Shown here piece by piece: positions 33,746 through 44,244 of a stretch of 64,000 nucleotides of DNA (positions are counted from its first letter, which is position 1; every line of letters starts with the position of its first letter). This stretch comes from Drosophila miranda. Lineage: Eukaryota; Arthropoda; Insecta; Diptera; Drosophilidae. The notes below the pieces were generated by a model, which saw nothing but the letters and a program-made list of their open reading frames with translations, had not been told where the DNA came from and made no database searches. The stretch spans positions 16,306,001-16,370,000 of the forward strand of contig NC_046677.1 of assembly GCF_003369915.1 (NCBI RefSeq), given 5' to 3'. A program made the translations under genes and the position numbers.

Positions 33746-36700
33746 TGAGACCAGATTTAAGATCCTCAAGGGAATTGCAGGCAGTGTTGTTGAGGCTTTA
33801 ATTTAATAAAACTTAATTAAATAAACATGAATCACTAAAGATAAATATTTTGAGAATTTTAAATAAAATTGGCGTCTTTTAAATTTTCGTGTGTCTATGG
33901 ATATTTGTTTCGCAAAGTTGCCTTCAAGCTTTATATTCAAATTTTCAATCAATAATTCAAAATATGTGTGCACCTATCAACTATTCACATAAATCCTTAC
34001 CATCACAGGTTCCTTTACCCTACTTGCCTATCATCAAAGCCGCCCATGACTCTTGGCATATTAAGTGAGGCCTACAGCTATGCAATCAGCCATAAATTGG
34101 TAATTTCAGCTCAGAAAATAGTCCAAATCTAATCCGCATATGCTGCCAGTTCGAATCTGCCAACGGGTTGCACACAAATCGAATTAACAGCCAACCAAAT
34201 CGCTTCCGAGCTCAAACAGTGACACAGAGAGCGTGCTGTGTGCGGGGTAGAGCCGAAGTGAGTTCAAATATTGATAAATGACCCGATCCGGCTGCACTAC
34301 GGATATATACGTGTATACTATGTGAAGGAGTCAACTTTTTTGAGTGCTGGCCACATGTGCAGTGTGTGATTTATGAACGCCAGCAAAGAGTTGAAGTTCA
34401 TTATGAACCTTTTTGATAAATGTGATAGATGTCTAATTTGCATGGAGCGTGCGGCCAGGATAGCACTCAAATGTGTTCCGGTATCCAACGAATCGAATCG
34501 GGGTCTCCGTCTGGCTGTCCCTGCACTTTGTAATTATAAGGCCAGAGCTCCCGGCCCGCCCCCCAGAAACCCAGCCGTGATGCAGCGGAATGCAGCACAC
34601 CAAAAAAAATATATACTATATGGAATCTCTGAAAGCAGACGAAGAAAAAACCCAACGACAGAGAGAGAAAATACGGTTTAAACGGATATCCTAAGTGTCT
34701 GTCCGGACGCCGGACGGGACGGGACGGGACGAGACTCCGCACTTTTGGCCTGACAGTCATTTCCGTTTGGAAGTTTTTCATTGCTTCCCATAGGGAGAGC
34801 AAGTCCGGGTTAGGTTAGCGGGGCCTGACGGAAACCTGTTGCCCAAAGACAGATTTATGCCATCGTAAAATATGCCATTTGAATCTGGAAATTTAATTTT
34901 AATGTCGCCAAAGCCATGGCAAAAGGGATACTGATGGGTGGGTGGTGTGGTGTGGCGTGGTTTGTGTTGGTTTAGAGCTAGGTGTAGACACCAAAACCTC
35001 ATATGGATAGAAGAGATACCCCGAAACCAGCTGGGGATGAGCACGTGAGAAAAGTTTCTTCCTCGGATTAAATTGAATTTAAATAATTTATAATATGATA
35101 TAATTTGGTTATTCTCCGTATCCTGGCTAGACATACAATCAGTTGTGGAGATGAGAACAAAGTTATAAGGCATTTAAGTAATATTAATAGAATTGCATAT
35201 TGCATATGATTGAATAGTCTTATCAGTTATTTTATTATATTTTTAGAGGCGTCCTTAGATTTTATATTATCTATCTTCCTATTATTCCTTCTCCATAGTT
35301 CTGTTCCCTCACATCGTAGGAGTATCACGCTATCATCTCTCACACTGAATGACACACCGCAGCATCCAGTCAAGCCAACAGACCCGGCCGAAACCCACAC
35401 AGCCCACATTCAAGCCCGGCCCCAGACCCCGGACCCCGAACCCCGGACCCACCGTGAACACACGCGTCGGCGTCGGCCATTAGGCAAGAGAGTGGTGTGC
35501 TGCCATTTTCTCGTCTAACGGAAGTTGTCTGTGTTAATGGAATTACATGAATTTCAACTCTGAACCGCAGAGTAAAAGAGAGAATACCCTGGCAGGCGAC
35601 ATTTCCGTAAATGCATGGCCCATAAACTTTGGGGGGCGTAGGGCGGTTCGGATTGCGGCTAAAGCGGGTGAAAGTTTTTTGTTCAGGTTGGAGCGACAGA
35701 GACAGAGAGTGAGAGAGAGAGAGAGAGAGACCGGAAATGATAATGGCTCGAACCGACGACCGACTTATCGCATTAAAGTCGCCTGCACCATAAACATAAT
35801 CCACTTTCGGATTTCCGTGGCCAAAACCAAATCGGAACAAAAGCAAAACAAATGTATGTCGAATATTTTTGAGTTTCCCCCCATTTTCCATTCAATTTTA
35901 TTTTAATGCAATTTCAACAAGCTCCATTCCCCTCCATGCCTTTGAATGGTTTTTGGGGCATGGGTGGCATATCGTATCGTATCCTGCATATGTCAAGCAG
36001 CTTTTATTCCGTCTCTTTGGAAGTTTTCCATTTCCATTTGATTGGGACCAAAAAGTGTTTTGCTTGGCTCAGTGCCAGGCAAAAGCAACAATTTGCCTGT
36101 TTGTTTTTTTAAATAGAGACCAGAATCTACGCTTCTTAAAGAATACTATAGTGTCGTCCTGGGCCTTGGCCTTGGGCCAATGTCTCATGAGGTAAGATCT
36201 CAAGGTATAATCGTGGTGGAGAGCTGGTGATACTACCCAAAATAGAGATAAGAAATATATTGTATTTGACTTACCTACAACATTTTTTGTTGAAATCTCA
36301 TGCTTTGTTGCCGGTCCTTTTTTATAATTTTGGATTCGGATAATTCGGATTCCGTTTCGTGCCGTTGGCCCTCCAAGGCACGAAATGCCCGTCGTACAGT
36401 ATTATTTATAATATTAATGGCAAAAACACATTGAACTAGTTCAGCCCTATCTAAAGCGTCGTTACTCAACACTACTCAACTGGTGAAGCTGAAAAGCACG
36501 GTTAAACTCGGACCATTTTGTGGACGATGAAGCAGGGACCGCAGAATGCAGATCTATAGATACGAGTACATTTCTGCAAAAGGGCGTTCGACGCTCCCTA
36601 TCCAAACGCATCGAATAATGGAATGGATCAATCATTCCGCACTCCCCTTGCAGAACAAATGCTTATGAAACACCCATTTTGTTTTTCGTATCAAAAGTAT

Positions 36701-36846
36701 CGATAAAATCAAGTATGGTACTCAAAATATTACACCAAAAACATATTTTGTTGAAAAGGCCTGCTTTTTGTGTCAGTGGCACAATTACTTTCCTGGCACT
36801 GAGAACTTTAGTCGAGATCTTAAAAAAATAGTGTATTAAAATTAAA
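33746..36846. other. Gene-free stretch
   Basis: AT-rich non-coding DNA. Contents are (GGGAC)n at 34707-34728, (GA)n at 35706-35729 and a CCCCGGACC-type repeat near 35423-35450. No open frame shows protein features. The last 300 bases should hold the promoter of the GSK3-like kinase, but no TATA box is obvious. Confidence 0.5.
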
Positions 36847-38071
36847 ATGGGTGAGAATTGTGTTAAGCGCGATTAGAACACTGACCATTCATCAATTCTC
36901 CTTTCTTTCCGTGCTGGCAGGTCATCAATATCCAGTTACAATACCGCCAAATGCTGAATTAAAAGTTCTGCCTGTAGCAGACCAGCCGGGTATCGAGAAG
37001 GAGCCGGTGATTATCAAGTTTAGGAGGTCGATTGGTCACGGCGCTTTTGGGCGTGTGTATATCGGAACCGTTAACTATTCCCGCAAGGCGATGGCCATCA
37101 AGCAGACCTGTTTGGACACGTCCCTCTGCTACCGCGAGCCGGAGATTATGAACCGGCTGCAGGGACACTGCAACATTCGGCACCTGCACATGCACACGAT
37201 TGTACCGTTGGGGAATCCCCCGCAAAAGTACATGCTGCTGGTCATGGACTACCTACCCATGACCCTGGAGCAGTTCATACGCCGTTCGCTGCAACGTAGT
37301 AATGGCATTGACCTGGTCTACATTCGCATAATCTCCTACCAACTCTTCCGGGGACTGGCCTATCTGCACTCCATGGGGATCTGTCATCGCGACATCAAGC
37401 CCGAGAATCTGATGATGAACGACCGGACGATGCTGCTCCAACTGTCCGACTTTGGCAGTGCCAAGTTCCTGCGCGCGAAGGAGCCAAGTATCACCTACAT
37501 CTGTTCGCGTTTCTATCGCGCCCCAGAAATGTACGCCAATTGTCGTTACTACAACTGTTCCGTGGACATCTGGAGCGCGGGCTGTGTGCTGGCCGAACTG
37601 TTCAAGGGGGAAGCACTTTTTAGTAGCGTCCACCACAACGAGGAGCAACTGCGTTGGATGGTTCAACTGCTGGGCACTGACGGTCTGCAGCATGCCCCGG
37701 AGATTCGCCAGATGTGTGGGGCTAAGAATCGCACACTTCCCATAACTAGACGTCGCACCTGGGATAAGATTCTAGGCAGGGCCGTGCCTCCAGATCTGGC
37801 CGAGGTGCTGAACCGCTGTCTGGTCTACGACCCCAAGGCGAGGATCTACCCCTTATATGCCTGTGCCCACGAAAGCTACGACGAGCTGCGCAGCATGGAG
37901 TTCCTGGACATGAAAATGCCGAACGGCAACGAACTGCCGCCACTGTTCAACTTTAGCAAGTACGAGCTGAATATCCATTCAGAATTGTGGGTGCATCTGC
38001 TGCCCCTGTACCTGTACAATAAGTATAAGCCAAGCGGACCCAAAAAAATTATGGGGACTTTTACAAAATAA
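36847..38071 (+). CDS. GSK3/Shaggy-family protein kinase, divergent paralogue, 384 aa
   Basis: Coding exons are 36847-36850 (just ATG plus G) and 36921-38071, split by a 70-nt GT-AG intron. Without this splice there is no ATG before the conserved part. The kinase domain is complete: glycine loop 'GHGAFGRVY' (about residue 40), 'AMAIKQT' with the ATP-site Lys, 'REPEIMNRL' with the helix-C Glu, 'CHRDIKPEN', 'DFGSAK' and the GSK3 signature 'TYICSRFYRAPE' with the activating Tyr kept. 'DIWSAGCVLAEL' and 'DPKARI' follow. It should be active, yet it is far more diverged than shaggy, as are the fast-evolving testis-type paralogues such as gasket. Function inferred only: Ser/Thr phosphorylation of primed substrates, perhaps male-specific. 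Confidence 0.9.
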
Positions 38072-39220
38072 TTTCCCGTACAAACAAAAGATGGTACCAC
38101 TTTTTAAACCACTTACTAAACCTGTAATTTTAAAACCCTAAAACATATCTAGAACCCTAGAAAGACCGGGTAAAAAACCGGTAAATATAATAATATATGT
38201 AAAATATAGGCTTTGTTAAGACCCAAGTACACATATCCGTTGCACAATTGAATTCAAACCAGGGAAGGCTTTTTCTCTGTTTGTGTGCCGACATCCACAA
38301 GAATGGTTGGAGTTTTCCCGGTAAACATTATGGTTACCGGCGCATTAAATGTACAATTACAGTATAATAGATGAATTGCACATGAGCCAAGTCGGGATAA
38401 GTTAAATATTCAACTATTATAAATTATAAATATTATAAATTTTAATAATTTCTTATAGCAAACACAACAATTTCGACCTTGTACATGGGATTATGTCGCT
38501 ACACGGACACAGCGACATTACCCTTGGATATATTTACCACCATCACGTGTTCACAAAAGAGATCAAATCTGTTGTTCAAATAAGCAAGGCGAATTCAGAA
38601 TGAAATTCGCAAATAATGACCGCTTGGAATCATCAACTGATGTCCCCAAGAAATATCTGCCCAGGCTGGTGAAGAGCCTTAATAAAATTAATCCTGATAT
38701 TATGGTGCAAGGCCACCCTATCTTCAGCAGTTTTGTGGAATTCTGATTGGTGTTGGTGAGCTAAATTTTATCCTCAATTATTCGAATTAAATTTATTGAA
38801 ATACACATTTTCCAGTTCCCCACCAGGAGGAGGAGTCGGCAGATTCCATGGATTTATTTTAGCCTTTGTTATTATTACTATATAAAAAACAAAAATAAAA
38901 CATATATTAAAAGTACTTCTGCCTAGTGAACCTTAGTACGTTCCAGCATGAAAGAGATCAAGTAGGCTTTGCCTGGATTTTTGCGATTTTGATTTTAATT
39001 TTGAATGTCACGAGCCAGAGATTTCCACAGTTGAGCTACAGATTTCGTAGGGTAAACATCGTGCTAAATCAAATCAAATTCAACCAAAAAAAAACAAATT
39101 TAAAAAAAAATTTTGTCGCAAAAAAAAAAAAATTGTGAAGAAAGTAGGTGCTGACTAAATTTGACAGTTCTGATGAGTCACAGCTTATATGTTTAATTAA
39201 TCTCCATTTCTTTTAAGCAA
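38072..39220. other. Intergenic stretch between kinase and zinc-finger gene
   Basis: Holds the kinase 3' UTR, possible small-gene remnants at 38494-38866 (separate entry), and AT-rich DNA with A runs near 39088-39130 that may include the 5' UTR of the zinc-finger gene. Confidence 0.5.
38494..38866 (+). pseudogene. Possible small gene or gene remnant with one clean intron
   Basis: Two short frames follow one another: 38494-38604 (36 codons) and 38600-38746 (48 codons, containing 'DVPKKYLPRLVKSLNKINPD'). A textbook 60-nt intron follows (GTGAGC at 38756, TTTTCCAG at about 38815). In the frame crossing the splice the end reads 'CGILIGVVPHQEEESADSMD' then Leu-Phe-stop. The upstream frame with protein character is not the one that crosses the intron, so either a frameshift broke the gene or another splice is missing. 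I recognise no family. Confidence 0.3.
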
Positions 39221-41305
39221 ATGGATTTGCCATCAATGGTAGAAAGCACTGGCGGCCGTCTGGTTGTGCGCAATCTATTCAATAATACGTCCATTTATCA
39301 CGTACCTGTGGCAAATGCTGACGAGGCCGCGGATCCGGCTAACATGTCATTACTCGCACAGGAAGTCGCATGGTTCCAGGAACAGCCGCCTAATGATGGC
39401 GGCCAGTTGCCGCAACTGCCGCAGTGCAAGATACGCAGGAACTATAGCTGCAATCAGTGCACATTCTTCACCCAGAATCCGCGCAATCATCTGTCGCACC
39501 TGCGCGACGTCCACGGCGAAAAGATCACCATAAACGAGTGCAAGCTGTGCCTCTATGCCTCGCGTCATTTCCAGAAACTGGTGCGTCACATGAAAATGGT
39601 GCATGGCTGCACCGATACGGGTAAGGGCCTGCCCGGCGAAGAGCGCCAGCCGGGTCGTGGCAAGCGCAATCTGAGTCGCGAAGCGCGCAAGCGTCGCCTC
39701 GAGGAGAGCATCGAAATGCCACGACCTTCTGGCGCTGGGCAATGGGACGGCAACGTCATCACTCCCGGACTGGTGCACATCATGCAGAACGGTCCCTCGC
39801 TGGAGCAGCTAAAGAGTGAGCTGAAGCAGCAGGAGCAGGAGCTGCTGGTCAAGTTACAGGCCTACAATCGCCAGCAGGAGATGCAGGAGCTGCAGAGGAT
39901 CGTGGCCAATGGTGATAATATTTTCTCGATGGCCTTTGAGTATCAGCGCAAGTTGATGCCACCCATGCTGGACAGCAATGGATCCGTCCAAACGGAGCTG
40001 AACAACAACAGCAGCTCCGACTCCGAGGGCAGCAGTCCAGTCAACGAGGAGACTTTGGCCTTGGCCATGGCCGACGATTCGAAGAAGTACCAGTGCCAGA
40101 AGTGCTCCTATAGTACTCCGCTTCGTGCCAGATTTAAGAAGCATGTCAAATACCATTCGATGCCATTGATCAAATGCGACTTATGCGACTTCCACTCCCC
40201 TTACAAGTGGAATCTGGACAGACACACCAAGAACCATGGCGCCGATGGACACTTTAAGTGCAGCCTCTGCGACTTTAGCACGGACATCAAGCAGTCCCTG
40301 ACCATACACGAGCTGAACCATCATGCGCCCGCCGTGGGGCATCCCATTCGTCGTCGCCACCTCAAAGAGCGGGAGGAGAAGCTGGACCTGGGAGCGAGCA
40401 GCTCCAAAAAGGTCTTGCCAACTCCGCGACCAGTCATACCTCTCATCGACGTGTCGATGGAGTTGCCGGGGATCAGCTGCTCCCACTGCCATCAGCTCGT
40501 GCCCAATGCCATGGAGCTTGTCAAGCATCTGCAGTTGTGCCCGCCAGCTTTGGCCAACACTAAGCACCTGAGGGCTTCTTGCCTGGCCAGCCAAGAGCTG
40601 CCGGCCTCACCGGAAGAGGATTACCCAGCTGCAGGCAGTGATCTCAGCTACTGCGGCGTGGAAACGGCCCCTGGCTATGGAGAGGTGAACAGGCTAAAGG
40701 TCATTCAACACTCCACTAAGTCCATCTCATGTTTACAGGTCACGGAACCGTACGTAGTCGATGATGCCAATGATTCAACTCGTATGAAAAAGGTCTTCAA
40801 GTGTCCACATTGCACTTTTTGGGCAGCCACCGCCTCGCGTTTCCATGTCCACATTGTGGGCCATCTGAATCGGAAGCCCTTCGAGTGCTCGCTGTGCGCC
40901 TATCGCTCCAACTGGCGCTGGGACATCACCAAGCACATACGCTTGAAGGCGAATCGTGACAAGTCCCACAACCAGGCACGGGTGCTGATGAACGATGAGA
41001 CCGGACGACGCAACTACACAAAGTACAATCAGTATTTGACTCTAATGAAAGTCAATCCAAGCACAGAAGAGCCAAAAGCCACACGCACGGGTGAACAATA
41101 CGATCCAATGACGGAGATGATGACTGAGGAAGGACAGCTCCCCAAGAAGAAGTCAGCAATGAAGCACATTATCGAAATGGAAGCTGCAGATTCTCTTACT
41201 GGTGCGGGGCAGTCATTCTATCGCAATATCTGGGACACAGATCTGCAGCAACCACAAACATCCACAGACGCGATTGTGTCGCCCGCCGGTGATGAACAAA
41301 ATTAG
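39221..41305 (+). CDS. C2H2 zinc-finger protein, 694 aa, eight fingers
   Basis: A single-exon frame starts at ATG 39221. Fingers occur as a pair near residues 75-130 ('CNQCTFF', 'CKLCLYA'), a triplet near 290-375 ('CQKCSYS', 'CDLCDFH', 'CSLCDFS'), one atypical finger near 420 ('CSHCHQL') and a pair near 525-580 ('CPHCTFW', 'CSLCAYRSNWRWDITKHI'). A basic patch and a Gln/Glu-rich helix lie between. The finger style (short Cys-x2-Cys with aromatic following, paired fingers) resembles hunchback/REST-like DNA-binding proteins. It probably acts in the nucleus as a transcriptional regulator. No orthologue name can be given. It ends 500 bases from the convergent DnaJ-H gene. Confidence 0.88.
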   Translation: MDLPSMVESTGGRLVVRNLFNNTSIYHVPVANADEAADPANMSLLAQEVAWFQEQPPNDGGQLPQLPQCKIRRNYSCNQCTFFTQNPRNHLSHLRDVHGEKITINECKLCLYASRHFQKLVRHMKMVHGCTDTGKGLPGEERQPGRGKRNLSREARKRRLEESIEMPRPSGAGQWDGNVITPGLVHIMQNGPSLEQLKSELKQQEQELLVKLQAYNRQQEMQELQRIVANGDNIFSMAFEYQRKLMPPMLDSNGSVQTELNNNSSSDSEGSSPVNEETLALAMADDSKKYQCQKCSYSTPLRARFKKHVKYHSMPLIKCDLCDFHSPYKWNLDRHTKNHGADGHFKCSLCDFSTDIKQSLTIHELNHHAPAVGHPIRRRHLKEREEKLDLGASSSKKVLPTPRPVIPLIDVSMELPGISCSHCHQLVPNAMELVKHLQLCPPALANTKHLRASCLASQELPASPEEDYPAAGSDLSYCGVETAPGYGEVNRLKVIQHSTKSISCLQVTEPYVVDDANDSTRMKKVFKCPHCTFWAATASRFHVHIVGHLNRKPFECSLCAYRSNWRWDITKHIRLKANRDKSHNQARVLMNDETGRRNYTKYNQYLTLMKVNPSTEEPKATRTGEQYDPMTEMMTEEGQLPKKKSAMKHIIEMEAADSLTGAGQSFYRNIWDTDLQQPQTSTDAIVSPAGDEQN

Positions 41306-41405
41306 AAAAGGGGGATCCAAGCCATCCACAAACAAATTAACACTGAAATGAACAAAGAAATACTAGTCCTATAATTATTTATATTAGTATACTTGTATAT
41401 AATAC

Positions 41406-41411
41406 AATAAA
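41406..41411 (+). terminator. Polyadenylation signal of the zinc-finger gene
   Basis: A perfect AATAAA about 100 bases after the stop codon at 41303-41305. Confidence 0.6.
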
Positions 41412-41803
41412 ACATTTTTACACTGAAACAGAAGCCGACACAAGAGTTGTTTTTATCATTTCTACAGTGAGATAAATGTGTATTTGGTAAATGGTTAGTT
41501 TAGTTTAGAAAAACCAAAAAATAGTTTAGATTAGAGAGTGTAAGCCGTCCGATAATTAAGTGAGATTAATGAACGATCAACGATGCATCCGGCTAAGCTT
41601 TGTCTTGACTGCGCCTTACGAGTAACATATACTAAAAAATTTTGATCACGCGCTTTTCACAGCAAACATTCCTGTATGATAAATAATACTATGCATATTA
41701 AGACGACTAGCGGCAACAGAAAGCAGATCTCGTCCACGCTGAGCGTGAACAGTAGCTGCCAAAGATCAAAGCAAAAGTATAGAGCCTGCAGTAGCCACAA
41801 CAA

Positions 41804-43109
41804 CTAAGCCGTCTGGCACTGGACGTTCTCAAAGTGGGGCGATTGTCCGTGCTCTTCATCATCCCCGCTTGGATTAGGACGCGCTTGTGGCTTGTAGTCG
41901 CTCATCTCAACCACCTCGGCTCCCTCTGGAATGACAATGCGTTCCTTGGGCGGCAGCACTTCCTCCAACTGGGCCATCTGCACTGGCGTGGCAAAATTGT
42001 TCTCAGGGAAATTCACCCTAAACTTCATATAAAGATCACCCTTGTCGGTGGGCGAGTTGAAAACGGGCATGCCACCGCCACGCAGCATCTTGATGTGATT
42101 GTGCTGCAACACCTGGCCAGGTTGGGTGCGCAAACATACGGGACGGCCATCCAGATGGTCGAAACAATGCGCATAGCCGCAGAGAGCCTCGGTTATGCTA
42201 ATCTCCAGGTCATTCATATAGAGATTAGCGTGACGTCGTTCAAAGGTTGGATGGTGTTGCTGGGCGAGCACGACAATCAGATCGCCATATTCGCCGCCAC
42301 GCATCTGATGCCCCTCTTTGTTGAAGGACACCTTCAGCATGTTTGGAGCTCCACGCTCCACAATCAGATCCCGTTTCATTTTCTCCTCCACAAAGCCACT
42401 GCCACGACATGGGCTACATTTCATGTTGTCTTTGATGGTAAAACCACGTCCATCGCATGCCGGGCAGCTCTGAAAAAGCAAAAACAATGTCAATGATATG
42501 CCTGGATATACATCAAGAACTGCACAGCTCACTGCATTGAAGGGGCTTAGCCCTATGAAGGTGAAAGCAGCTGTTCGTCCGACACCGCCACAAGCCTCAC
42601 AGCTCTCATGTGCGTCCTGGGGCCCACCATCGCCGTTGCATTTGCTGCACAACTTCTGGCGATTGTAGTCAACTGTTTTCTTCATGCCACCAACATAAAT
42701 CTCCTCCAGCGTTAGATCCAGTTTCATGAAAACTTTTCCCTCCCGCTTGGGACGACCGCCGGCGGCACCACCGAACGGAAACCATTGATTCAAGAGATCG
42801 GAGGCATCGGCAAAACCTTCGGCGCCCTCCTGCAGCCCCTTTAAGCCATGACGGTCGTATATACGACGTTTCTCCGGATCGGACAGCACCTCATAGGCAA
42901 AAGCAATCTCCTTGAACTTGTCACCAGCATCGGGATTTTTATCTGGATGGAATTCTTTGGCCAATCTGCGATAGTTCTAAGCAGTGCCACCCAATAACCA
43001 TTATAAAATGAATTTCCACGAAAGGAGAATTGCGCTTTACCTTTTTAATTTCTTTCTCGGTTGCATCCGGAGCAACTCCCAGCACTTCATATAGGTTCAA
43101 ATTGTCCAT
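41804..43109 (-). CDS. DnaJ-H: DnaJ-H, type I Hsp40 co-chaperone with CaaX box, 392 aa
   Basis: Coding exons on the minus strand are 43041-43109, 42533-42976 and 41804-42469, with introns of 64 and 63 nt. The J domain holds the HPD motif ('[13 protein letters not shown]'). It is followed by a Gly/Phe-type region, the zinc-binding cysteine region ('CSKCNGDGG', 'CEACGGVG', 'CPACDGRG', 'CSPCRGSG') and the substrate-binding C-terminal domains. The protein ends 'NVQCQTA', a CaaX farnesylation motif like that of DNAJA1. It stimulates Hsp70 ATPase and delivers unfolded clients in the cytosol. The second intron is 63 nt, a multiple of three, and has no in-frame stop. The gene is divergent from Sirt1, about 1.1 kb away between start codons. 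Confidence 0.92.
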
Positions 43110-44244
43110 GTTTGTTCAACTGAAGCTCCCTACAAACTAAAGCAACCGTAAATTGTTTTTAGCAACCAGCCAAACATAAAATTTTTATTGAAAAAACTTC
43201 CGACAATGACAGTATTTTCAGTTCGTAGTTAATAAGTGTGACCAAATGTGGAAACTGGGACGTCACCTTCAATAAATACCTAAGAAAAATACCATTAATT
43301 CAAATGCCAGCAAGTACAGTAGACACTGGAAGTAAATAAAGTCTTGGTTCATATGTTGGAAAAATTTCGTTTTAATGTGCTTTATTTCTTGCCCCTGAAA
43401 TAATCATTTCAACACCTGCCATTGGAAAAACGTAAGCGATAATTTTGGTAAGATATGAGCCATTTATATTGAACAATGAACAACTGAAGAAACAATAATA
43501 GTACATTTACAACAATCACTGAACTCCATTTTGTTCAATAAATCATGATCAAGCAGGCATCTGAAACATGTCAATTTATATAAGAAATATATGTTGTATT
43601 TTATTAAGCAGCAAACATAAGATAGAACAAAAATATCATATAACGAAGTCGCTAAGATCAATATTTAAACTATTGAGCGTCTACTGTAGAATTAAGAAAA
43701 CGCCCCGATTTTCTCCTAAAATATGGTATTTTAATGGCTAAAATGGCCTAAAAATTGCCAACACTGCAGTATTTTTACGCGCTAGTGTATTTTTCAACGC
43801 GAGTTAAGGTATCACTGAGGGCACTGATACATTTTTAATGCACTAACACACGCGCAGCTACGTGTGCCATCTTGCTTTTTCATCGGAAAATTTTCCAGAA
43901 ATTACGTCTAAAAATTACGAAAAAATTTAAATTAAATTAAGTGAACATTTTTTCCAAATTTAATCTAAGTAAAATTAAGTGAAATAAATTCGAACAACTG
44001 CAAAAATTGGCCCATAATTGTTAGCTGGAAAATTTTTTCAATCAAGCCAAATGGGTGCGAAGCTGACGACGTAAAATTTTGTGTGTACCAACGAAAGAGC
44101 GGTGAAAACGGACGGCGCAAGAGCGCAAAGAGAGTGAGCGCATAGAGAGAGCGAATCAGTGAGTGGCAAGAAGAAGACGGACGGAGAAGCAGAAGCAGAA
44201 GGCAACACTCGAATCAAATTTCGGTGGTGCGCCTGTGGGGAAAG
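43110..44244. promoter_or_regulatory. Divergent promoter region of DnaJ-H and Sirt1
   Basis: About 1.1 kb between the two start codons. It is AT-rich and holds an 'aaaatggctaaaatggcctaaaaattgcc' repeat near 43735. The final 200 bases are purine-rich (AAGAGAG, AGAAGCAG), typical of a 5' UTR. No TATA box is clear, as expected for housekeeping genes. Confidence 0.5.
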
